Shown here: positions 1-5,567 of the stretch, one piece after another
Position numbering within the stretch: the first letter of the stretch is position 1
How the letters are laid out: each line of letters opens with the position of its first letter
Assembly (NCBI GenBank): GCA_937895825.1
Contig: CALBKP010000081.1
Location: 1 to 7,536, forward strand
Origin: an uncultured Alistipes sp.
GTDB taxonomy: Bacteria; Bacteroidota; Bacteroidia; Bacteroidales; Rikenellaceae
Direction: 5' to 3'
DNA length: 7,536 bases
The notes under the pieces: model-generated
Seen by the model: only the letters and a program-made list of their open reading frames with translations
What the model was told of the DNA's origin: nothing
The model's database searches: none
Translations under genes and position numbers: made by a program

Positions 1-257
1 ACATCGCTAAGGCTGTTCAGGAGGTTAAGGCCGGTAAGATTGACTTCAAGGTTGACAAGTATGGTATTATTCACACTGCTATTGGTAAGGTATCATTTAC
101 CCCTGAGCAGATCGTTGACAATGCCAAGGAGGTTTTGAGCACAATCATCAAGCTTAAGCCTTCTGCAGCTAAGGGTACTTATGTAAAGAGCATTTACCTC
201 TCTACAACTATGAGCCCCGGTGTTGAGGTTGATCCTAAATCAGTAGAAACAAAGTAA
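1..257 (+). CDS. rplA: 50S ribosomal protein L1 (uL1), C-terminal part
   Basis: Partial gene, cut by the window start; the reading frame begins at base 3 and gives 84 residues before the TAA at 255-257. L1 binds 23S rRNA at the L1 stalk and helps release deacylated tRNA from the E site; in many bacteria it also represses translation of its own mRNA. The visible part carries the typical C-terminal pattern of the family: VKAGKIDFKVDKYGIIH, then IGKVSF, the KPSAAKGTYVKSIYLSTTM signature, and a short tail ending in PGVEVDPKSVETK. A full L1 is about 230 residues, so roughly the last third is present. It lies 19 bp upstream of rplJ in the same direction, the usual L11-L1-L10-L7/L12 order, so cotranscription is expected. 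Nothing looks broken. Identification is from remembered family sequence. Confidence 0.97.
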   Translation, partial: IAKAVQEVKAGKIDFKVDKYGIIHTAIGKVSFTPEQIVDNAKEVLSTIIKLKPSAAKGTYVKSIYLSTTMSPGVEVDPKSVETK

Positions 258-260
258 TTG

Positions 261-268
261 AAGGAGGA
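261..268 (+). promoter_or_regulatory. Strong Shine-Dalgarno site of rplJ
   Basis: AAGGAGGA lies 8 bp before the rplJ ATG and 3 bp after the rplA stop. It is a near-perfect match to the anti-Shine-Dalgarno end of 16S rRNA. This is notable because Bacteroidetes genes mostly start from A-rich leaders without such a site, and the other genes in this window do so. It fixes the start of rplJ at 277. Confidence 0.85.
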
Positions 269-276
269 TAGAGATT

Positions 277-801
277 ATGACTAAGCAAGAAAAGTTGGCC
301 GTTATCAACGGTCTTACCGAGCAGCTCAACGCCTACCCTCACTTCTATTTGGCTGACATTGAGGCTTTGAACGCTGAGCAGACTGCAGCATTGCGTCGTC
401 AGTGTTTCGAGAAGAAGGTAAAGCTTGTTGTTGTTAAGAACACATTGCTTTGCAAGGCTTTGGAGAATGTTGGCAAGGCTGATGAGGAGTTGGTAGCCGT
501 ATTGAAGGGCTCGACATCTATCATGTTCACTGAGACAGGTAAGGTTCCTGCGCAGCTCATCAAGGAGTTCCGCAAGAAGAACGATAAGCCTGTTTTGAAG
601 GCTGCCTACGTAGAGGGCTGCACTTATGTCGGTGACAACCAGCTTGACACTCTTTGCAATATTAAGAGCCGTGAGGAGCTTATTGGCGATATCGTTATGC
701 TCTTGCAGTCGCCTGCTAAGAATGTCATTTCTGCTCTGCAGTCAAATGCAGGCCAGAAGATCGCGGGTCTTGTTAAGGCCCTCGAGGAGAGAAACAATTA
801 A
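277..801 (+). CDS. rplJ: 50S ribosomal protein L10 (uL10)
   Basis: 174 residues, the normal size for bacterial L10 (about 165-175). L10 anchors the L7/L12 dimers to the ribosome: the N-terminal globular domain binds 23S rRNA with L11 at the stalk base, and the long C-terminal helix carries L7/L12 dimers. Seen here are the N-terminal YPHFYLADIEALNAEQ segment (about residues 20-36), the VKLVVVKNTLL core strand (about 48-58), the GSTSIMF segment (about 78-84), and a helical C-terminal tail SPAKNVISALQSNAGQKI followed by AGLVKALEERNN. The start at 277 is supported by the Shine-Dalgarno 8 bp upstream. The gap to rplA is too short for a long folded L10 autoregulatory leader of the kind known in other phyla, so any such control must act elsewhere in the transcript (inference). 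rplL follows after 41 bp. Confidence 0.98.
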   Translation: MTKQEKLAVINGLTEQLNAYPHFYLADIEALNAEQTAALRRQCFEKKVKLVVVKNTLLCKALENVGKADEELVAVLKGSTSIMFTETGKVPAQLIKEFRKKNDKPVLKAAYVEGCTYVGDNQLDTLCNIKSREELIGDIVMLLQSPAKNVISALQSNAGQKIAGLVKALEERNN

Positions 802-842
802 TAAAAAGAAACAAAAACAAAATTTAATAAAATTACACAACT
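802..842 (+). promoter_or_regulatory. A-rich translation leader of rplL
   Basis: This 41 bp gap is 27/41 A (counted) and has only 3 G+C-containing interruptions of note, with no GGAGG-like site. A-rich, unstructured leaders are the usual translation initiation context in Bacteroidetes, and highly expressed genes such as rplL show it most strongly. No hairpin or terminator is visible, so rplJ and rplL should be read through together. Confidence 0.65.
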
Positions 843-1220
843 ATGGCAGATGTAAAGGTATTGGCAGAAGAGTTGGTTAACTTGACTGTTAAGGAGGTAA
901 ACGAATTGGCTACTATCCTCAAGGAGGAGTATGGTATTGAGCCCGCTGCTGCAGCTGTTGCAGTTGCAGCTCCCGCAGCTGGCGCAGGCGAGGCTGCAGT
1001 TGCAGAGAAGTCTACTTTTGACGTAATCTTGAAGAGCGCTGGTCAGGCAAAGCTTCAGGTTATCAAGGTTGTTAAGGAGGTTGCTGGCTTGTCATTGGGC
1101 GATGCTAAGGCATTGGTTGACGGCGCTCCTAAGGCAATTAAGGAGGGTATCTCTAAGGAGGAGGCTGAGTCTATCAAGTCTTCACTTGAGGAGGCAGGTG
1201 CTGAGGTTGAGCTTAAGTAA
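843..1220 (+). CDS. rplL: 50S ribosomal protein L7/L12 (bL12)
   Basis: 125 residues, normal for the family (about 120-130). L7/L12 is the multi-copy flexible stalk protein that recruits and activates the translational GTPases EF-Tu, EF-G, IF2 and RF3. The three classical parts are visible: the N-terminal dimerisation and L10-binding helices (residues 1-33, with LTVKEVNELATILKEEYGI); an Ala/Gly/Pro-rich hinge (about 35-54, AAAAVAVAAPAAGAGEAA); and the globular C-terminal domain (about 56-125) starting EKSTFDVIL. That domain contains the factor-binding surface QVIKVVKEVAGLSLGDAKALV and the conserved GAPKAIKEGISKEEAE segment. The start at 843 directly follows the A-rich leader. It is the last ribosomal-protein gene before the long gap to rpoB; its much higher demand than RNA polymerase explains why control elements would lie downstream. 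Confidence 0.99.
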   Translation: MADVKVLAEELVNLTVKEVNELATILKEEYGIEPAAAAVAVAAPAAGAGEAAVAEKSTFDVILKSAGQAKLQVIKVVKEVAGLSLGDAKALVDGAPKAIKEGISKEEAESIKSSLEEAGAEVELK

Positions 1221-1255
1221 TTCCTAAGGGATTATTAAGTCTCTCACCAACCTTT

Positions 1256-1295
1256 AAGGTATAGGGTTTACGTAAAAGTAAGCTCTATGCCTTTT
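1256..1295 (+). terminator. Terminator-like hairpin after rplL (likely attenuator)
   Basis: Inverted repeat with arms 1256-1271 and 1278-1293 and a 6-nt loop (GTAAAA). All 16 positions can pair in RNA, three of them as G-U wobbles (1260/1289, 1265/1284, 1267/1282). The right arm runs into TTTT at 1292-1295 followed by C. It starts 36 bp after the rplL stop, the normal place for an intrinsic terminator. Because the stem is A/U- and wobble-rich and the U-run is short, complete termination seems unlikely; partial termination that lowers rpoBC relative to rplJL is the natural reading (inference). The pairing is seen directly; termination is not demonstrated. Confidence 0.5.
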
Positions 1296-1302
1296 CTGGT
1301 CT

Positions 1303-1340
1303 AATATTCGGGAGTGCAATTGAGGCTGTGCCCGAATGTT
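1303..1340 (+). other. Second hairpin in the rplL-rpoB gap
   Basis: Arms 1303-1312 and 1331-1340 pair over 10 bp: ATTCGGG with CCCGAAT is perfect, and the outer AAT/GTT pairs add two A-U and one U-G. The loop is 18 nt (1313-1330). There is no T-run after it, so it is not a terminator in the + direction. It starts 10 nt after the first hairpin and ends 8 nt before the third, suggesting one composite RNA element. Confidence 0.5.
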
Positions 1341-1348
1341 GGAAATTT

Positions 1349-1389
1349 TGATGCTCTCAGAGTGTAATCTTTTTACACTGAGAGCATTA
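1349..1389 (+). other. Long bulged stem-loop, possible RNA processing site
   Basis: The most stable inverted repeat in the window. ATGCTCTC (1351-1358) pairs with GAGAGCAT (1380-1387), a two-base bulge A1359-G1360 follows, and AGTGTAA (1361-1367) pairs with TTACACT (1373-1379), with the 5-nt loop TCTTT. Flanking bases 1349-1350 and 1388-1389 can add a U-A and a G-U pair, for about 17 bp. No T-run follows on the + strand. A long, nearly perfect double strand between rplL and rpoB is reminiscent of the RNase III cleavage site at this place in E. coli, but cleavage here is inference. Confidence 0.55.
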
Positions 1390-1443
1390 CCGGGATAAAC
1401 AAGTCCTGAATTTTTAGGCTTATGCCCATATCGTTGCCCTTTG

Positions 1444-1563
1444 ATGCTAGCGAGGCGGATGTTGTGTCGTCTTGCCGTAATGTTAGGAGGGTGCAGGCTT
1501 TTAGAGGTGATGTTAGCTGTGCTGTTGGGATCAGTTTTATGTGATGCTGGCGGTGGCAGATAA
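1444..1563 (+). other. Speculative 39-codon ORF, hydrophobic product
   Basis: ATG at 1444 opens a 39-residue frame ending at TAA 1561-1563. The product begins MLARRMLCRLAVMLGG, has a hydrophobic run EVMLAVLLGSVLC, and ends DAGGGR, resembling a small membrane or signal-like peptide. However, G/T-rich DNA encodes Leu, Val and Gly by chance, and there is neither a Shine-Dalgarno nor an A-rich stretch before the ATG. I recognise no family. It is listed only because it sits in an otherwise unexplained region; it is more likely non-coding. Confidence 0.12.
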
Positions 1564-1575
1564 CTCGGAGGTTAA

Positions 1576-1641
1576 ATGATTGTTTCGTTCGCATCTCGAC
1601 ATAGCTCTAACGATCAGTGCCGTATATCTAGCGGTCGGTGA
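1576..1641 (+). other. Speculative 21-codon leader ORF before rpoB
   Basis: ATG at 1576 is preceded by GGAGG at 1567-1571 (4 nt spacing, rather close) and gives MIVSFASRHSSNDQCRISSGR before TGA at 1639-1641. It ends 44 bp before the rpoB start. A short translated leader could affect folding or readthrough ahead of rpoB, but no run of regulatory codons is seen and chance occurrence is quite possible. No homologue is recognised. Confidence 0.15.
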
Positions 1642-1674
1642 TAGGTCAAAAGTGTATATATTCACTAATAACAC

Positions 1675-1681
1675 AAAAGGA
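1675..1681 (+). promoter_or_regulatory. rpoB translation initiation region
   Basis: AAAAGGA precedes the ATG at 1686 by 4 nt, within an A/T-rich stretch (about 1648-1685). This is a weak Shine-Dalgarno-like core in an A-rich context, typical for Bacteroidetes, and it supports 1686 over the upstream in-frame GTG at 1638. Confidence 0.5.
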
Positions 1682-1685
1682 TTAT

Positions 1686-4600
1686 ATGTCCGCTACACAA
1701 CAACAAAGAATTAGCTTTTCTACCATCAAGAACAGGGTTCCATATCCTGATCTTCTGGAGATACAGCTTAAGTCATTCCGTGATTTCTTCCAGCTTGACA
1801 CCACAGCTGAGAACCGCAAGAACGAGGGTCTCTACAAGGTGTTCAACGAGAACTTTCCAATCACAGACACCAGAAACAACTTCGTTCTGGAATTTATCGA
1901 CTATTACATCGACCAGCCCCGTTACACCATCGAGGAGTGTTTGGAGCGCGGCTTGACGTATAGTGTACCCCTCAAGGCGAAGCTTAAGCTCTACTGTACA
2001 GACACCGAGCACGAGGACTTTGATGAAGTAGTGCAGGATGTCTATTTCGGTCTTATCCCCTATATGACCGAGCGCGGTACTTTCATTTTCAATGGTGCCG
2101 AGCGCGTAGTAGTATCGCAGCTTCACCGTTCGCCTGGTGTGTTCTTTGGTCAGAGCATGCACACCAATGGCACGAAACTCTATTCGGCTCGTATCATCCC
2201 ATTCAAGGGTTCGTGGATCGAGTTTGCTACCGACATCAACAATGTGATGTACGCGTACATCGACCGTAAGAAGAAGTTGCCCGTAACTACGCTTTTGCGT
2301 GCTATTGGCTACGAGACTGACCAGCAGATCTTGGAGATATTCGATCTTGCTGACGAGGTAAAGGTTACGAAGTCGAATTTGAAGAAGAACGTGGGCCGCA
2401 AGTTGGCAGCACGTGTACTATCGACGTGGGTCGAGGACTTCGTCGATGAGGATACCGGTGAGGTAGTATCTATCGAGCGTCACAACGTTATCGTTGACCG
2501 CGAGGTAGAGTTGCAGGAGGAGCACATCGACCAGATTATCGAGTCTGGTGCCAAGACCATCCTTTTGCATAATGAGAACCCCTCGGGTATTGATTTCTCG
2601 ATTATCTACAATACATTGCATAAGGATCCATGTAACTCCGAGAAGGAGGCAGTTGTCTACATCTATAGGCAGTTGCGCGCCTCGGAGCCACCCGATGAGG
2701 CTACGGCCCGTGACGTTATCGAGAAGCTCTTCTTCTCGGACAAGCGTTACGACTTGGGTGACGTGGGTCGTTTCCGTATTAACAAGAAGTTGGAGTTGTC
2801 GATTGATCCTGCTATTCGCACGCTTACTCGTGAGGATATCATCGAGATCATCAAGTACCTCATCCAGCTTATCAACTCGAAGGCCGACGTTGACGATATC
2901 GACCACTTGTCGAACCGTCGTGTACGTACCGTAGGTGAACAGCTTGCCAATCAGTTCTCTGTTGGTTTGGTTCGCATCGCACGTACAATCCGCGAGCGTA
3001 TGAACGTCCGCGATAACGAGGTCTTCACACCTGAGGATTTGATTAACGCAAAGACTTTGGCAAGTGTCGTTAACTCGTTCTTCGGTACGAGCCAGTTGTC
3101 GCAGTTCATGGATCAGATCAACCCCTTGGCCGAGATTACGCATAAGCGTCGTCTTTCGGCGTTGGGTCCTGGTGGTCTTTCGCGTGACCGTGCAGGTTTC
3201 GAGGTTCGAGACGTACACTACACGCATTATGGTCGTTTGTGCCCCATCGAGTCGCCTGAGGGTCCGAACATCGGTCTTATTTCGTCGCTTTGCGTATATG
3301 CCAAGATTTCGGATATGGGCTTCATCGAGACTCCCTATCGTAAGGTGGAGGATGGTGTTGTCGACCTTAATAATGATAATATTCGCTACTACTCTGCCGA
3401 GGAGGAGGAGGGTCAGATCGTGGCACAGTCGAATGAGCAGCTCACCGACGATGGCCACTTCTTGAACACCGACCGTATCAAGGCTCGCCTTGGTGCCGAC
3501 TTCCCTGTTGTTCACGACACGGAGGTTAACCTCGTAGACGTAGCTCCTAACCAGGTTGCCTCTATTGCTGCGAGCCTTATTCCTTTCTTGGAGCATGACG
3601 ATGCTAACCGTGCATTGATGGGATCTAACATGATGCGTCAGGCTGTACCGCTTGTACGACCTGAGGCTCCTATCGTAGGTACGGGTATCGAGAAGGATAT
3701 GATTGTTGATAGCCGCATCCAGGTTGTCGCTGAGGGTGATGGTGAGGTAGTATTTGCTGATGCTACACGTATCGAGGTTCGCTACGATCGCTCGGAGGAT
3801 CAGCAGATTGCATCATTTGCACCCGAGGTTACTGTATATGAGCTTCCTCGCTACCGTCGTACTAACCAGAACACTACCGTTACCTTGAAGCCTACGGTGC
3901 TTACGGGAGAGAAGGTTACTAAGGGCCAGATCCTTACCGAGGGATACTCTACCGAGAAGGGTGAGTTGGCACTCGGCCGCAACCTTAAGGTAGCGTTCAT
4001 GCCTTGGAAGGGTTACAATTTCGAGGATGCTATCGTTATCTCGGAGCGTATTCAGCGTGAGGATATCTTCACATCGGTACACGTTGACGAGTATATCATG
4101 GAGGTTCGTGATACGAAGCGTGGTGTCGAGGAGCTTACCTCGGATATTCCTAACGTTTCGGAGGACGCAACCAAGGACTTGGACGCAAACGGTATCATCC
4201 GTGTTGGTGCTAAGGTAACGCCTGGTGACATCCTTATCGGTAAGATTACACCTAAGGGTGAGAGCGATCCTTCGCCTGAGGAGAAGTTGCTCCGCGCCAT
4301 CTTCGGCGATAAGGCTGGTGATGTTAAGGATGCATCGCTCAAGGCACAGCCCTCGTTGCATGGTGTTGTTATCGACACTAAGCTCTATAGCCACACTCAG
4401 AAGGAGGGTAAGCGTAACCGTAACGCCGAGAAGGCTCAGATGGAGCAGCTCGACGCAGAGTACGCAGCAAAGGTGGCTGAGTTGACAAAGACGTTGGTAG
4501 ATAAGTTGTGGCGCTTGTTGGAGGGTAAGACCACCACTGGTATCTATGACTATTACAACGTTGAGTTGTATGCTCCGGGCGAGAAGTTTAGCGTTAAGAT

Positions 4601-5543
4601 GCTTGAGGATATCGCTACTACAAGCTTCGACAGCAAGTCGGGCATTGCTAATGGCTATATGAACCTCGGTCGCACACGTTGGACTGGCGATGAGCACGAT
4701 GATCAGCTTATCTCGCTCACTATTAATAACTACACTATCGAGTGTAAGAAGGCAGCGGCTGCCGTTAACCGTGAGAAGTATAACCTCACGAACGGCGACG
4801 AGATTCCTACATCGGGTGTTATCCAGATGGCTAAGGTCTACATCGCCAAGAAGCGTAAGCTTAAGGTAGGTGATAAGATGGCAGGTCGTCACGGTAACAA
4901 GGGTATCGTAGCGAAGGTTGTTCGTGACGAGGATATGCCATTCTTGGAGGATGGTACTATTGTAGACATCTGTCTTAACCCGCTTGGTGTGCCTTCGCGA
5001 ATGAACCTCGGTCAGATCTACGAGACAGTCCTTGGCTGGGCTGGTAGAGAGCTCGGTTTGAAGTTCGCAACGCCTATCTTCGATGGTGCTTCGCTTGACC
5101 AGATCAACGAGTACACAGCTGAGGCCGGTATTCCTCACAGTGGTCGTACATACCTCTACGATGGTGGTACGGGTGAGCGTTTCGACCAGCCTGCAACGGT
5201 GGGTGTTATCTATATGCTCAAGCTTGGTCACATGATCGACGATAAGATGCACGCTCGTTCTATTGGTCCATACTCACTCATCACTCAGCAGCCTCTCGGT
5301 GGTAAGGCACAGTTTGGTGGTCAGCGATTTGGTGAGATGGAGGTTTGGGCTTTGGAGGGCTTCGGTGCTGCCAACATCCTTCAGGAGATCCTTACGATCA
5401 AGTCGGATGATGTTGTTGGTCGTGCCAAGGCTTATGAGGCCATCGTCAAGGGTGACAATCTGCCACGTCCGGGCGTACCGGAGGCAATGAACGTGTTGTT
5501 GCACGAGTTGCGTGGCTTGGCACTGTCGGTAAAACTTGAGTAA
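1686..5543 (+). CDS. rpoB: DNA-directed RNA polymerase subunit beta
   Basis: 1285 residues (E. coli 1342). Beta forms one pincer of RNA polymerase and much of the catalytic and RNA-binding channel. Motifs in order: protrusion/lobe segment SQLHRSPGVFFGQS (about 145-158); rifampicin-pocket core FFGTSQLSQFMDQINPL and EITHKRRLSALGPGG (about 466-497); CPIESPEGPNIGL (519-531); NFEDA (778-782), whose Glu-Asp corresponds to E. coli E813/D814; GKITPKGE with PEEKLLRAIFGDKAGDVK (from 852); a Lys/Glu-rich, probably coiled insert (about 899-1040) in the place of the lineage-specific insert of Proteobacteria and Bacteroidetes; GDKMAGRHGNKG with active-centre lysines K1064 and K1072 (E. coli K1065/K1073); and the C-terminal PLGGKAQFGGQRFGEMEVWALE clamp anchor. 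The start ATG at 1686 gives the family N-terminus MSATQQQRISF; the GTG at 1638 would add 16 unrelated residues. In E. coli numbering D516, H526, R529, S531 and L533 are wild type, so rifampicin sensitivity would be expected. rpoC follows after 24 bp. Confidence 0.99.
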   Translation: MSATQQQRISFSTIKNRVPYPDLLEIQLKSFRDFFQLDTTAENRKNEGLYKVFNENFPITDTRNNFVLEFIDYYIDQPRYTIEECLERGLTYSVPLKAKLKLYCTDTEHEDFDEVVQDVYFGLIPYMTERGTFIFNGAERVVVSQLHRSPGVFFGQSMHTNGTKLYSARIIPFKGSWIEFATDINNVMYAYIDRKKKLPVTTLLRAIGYETDQQILEIFDLADEVKVTKSNLKKNVGRKLAARVLSTWVEDFVDEDTGEVVSIERHNVIVDREVELQEEHIDQIIESGAKTILLHNENPSGIDFSIIYNTLHKDPCNSEKEAVVYIYRQLRASEPPDEATARDVIEKLFFSDKRYDLGDVGRFRINKKLELSIDPAIRTLTREDIIEIIKYLIQLINSKADVDDIDHLSNRRVRTVGEQLANQFSVGLVRIARTIRERMNVRDNEVFTPEDLINAKTLASVVNSFFGTSQLSQFMDQINPLAEITHKRRLSALGPGGLSRDRAGFEVRDVHYTHYGRLCPIESPEGPNIGLISSLCVYAKISDMGFIETPYRKVEDGVVDLNNDNIRYYSAEEEEGQIVAQSNEQLTDDGHFLNTDRIKARLGADFPVVHDTEVNLVDVAPNQVASIAASLIPFLEHDDANRALMGSNMMRQAVPLVRPEAPIVGTGIEKDMIVDSRIQVVAEGDGEVVFADATRIEVRYDRSEDQQIASFAPEVTVYELPRYRRTNQNTTVTLKPTVLTGEKVTKGQILTEGYSTEKGELALGRNLKVAFMPWKGYNFEDAIVISERIQREDIFTSVHVDEYIMEVRDTKRGVEELTSDIPNVSEDATKDLDANGIIRVGAKVTPGDILIGKITPKGESDPSPEEKLLRAIFGDKAGDVKDASLKAQPSLHGVVIDTKLYSHTQKEGKRNRNAEKAQMEQLDAEYAAKVAELTKTLVDKLWRLLEGKTTTGIYDYYNVELYAPGEKFSVKMLEDIATTSFDSKSGIANGYMNLGRTRWTGDEHDDQLISLTINNYTIECKKAAAAVNREKYNLTNGDEIPTSGVIQMAKVYIAKKRKLKVGDKMAGRHGNKGIVAKVVRDEDMPFLEDGTIVDICLNPLGVPSRMNLGQIYETVLGWAGRELGLKFATPIFDGASLDQINEYTAEAGIPHSGRTYLYDGGTGERFDQPATVGVIYMLKLGHMIDDKMHARSIGPYSLITQQPLGGKAQFGGQRFGEMEVWALEGFGAANILQEILTIKSDDVVGRAKAYEAIVKGDNLPRPGVPEAMNVLLHELRGLALSVKLE

Positions 5544-5552
5544 GCGAACATT

Positions 5553-5567
5553 AAAACTTAGGACATT
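5553..5567 (+). promoter_or_regulatory. rpoC translation leader
   Basis: The 24 bp rpoB-rpoC gap holds AAAACTTAGGACATT just before the ATG at 5568. It is A-rich with only a weak AGGA core. There is no terminator or hairpin, so rpoB and rpoC are read as one unit. Confidence 0.45.

Larger units (their letters stand above)
1221..1685 (+). other. Long rplL-rpoB intergenic region
   Basis: 465 bp separate the rplL stop from the chosen rpoB start, while every other gap in the window is 41 bp or less. The first 170 bp hold three consecutive inverted repeats (annotated separately). The next part is G/T-rich and C-poor: in 1441-1560 I count 46 G, 40 T, 19 A and 15 C. The last 45 bp turn A/T-rich, as expected before a Bacteroidetes start codon. 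I looked for the Bacteroidetes promoter pattern (TTTG, about 20 bp, TAnnTTTG) and found no good match, so rpoB is probably transcribed at least partly by readthrough from the ribosomal genes. No known protein gene is recognisable here. Confidence 0.8.

Noticed and set aside
1429..1436. TATCGTTG, a 7 of 8 match to the Bacteroidetes -7 box TAnnTTTG
   Set aside because: No TTTG lies about 20 bp upstream (that stretch reads CCTGAA), so it is not supported as a promoter.
1373..1594. 73-codon open frame on the minus strand in the rplL-rpoB gap
   Set aside because: It has no A-rich or Shine-Dalgarno leader on that strand, runs into the third hairpin, and has an unremarkable product; its openness follows from the G/T bias of the + strand.
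1651..1666. Small inverted repeat AGTG...CACT before rpoB
   Set aside because: The stem is only 4 bp with a mismatch after it, in A/T-rich sequence where such repeats arise easily.
1638..1685. N-terminal extension of rpoB from the GTG at 1638
   Set aside because: The 16 extra residues have no resemblance to RpoB N-termini, while the ATG at 1686 gives the expected MSATQQQRISF start with an A-rich leader.
2418..3596. 392-codon open frame on the minus strand inside rpoB
   Set aside because: It lies wholly antisense to highly conserved rpoB codons; the TCG-, GAG- and AAG-rich codon use of the sense strand avoids stops in the reverse frame. The product resembles no protein I know.
3813..5252. 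479-codon open frame on the minus strand inside rpoB
   Set aside because: Same reason: a long antisense shadow with low-complexity Leu/Thr/Val-rich content and no initiation signal.
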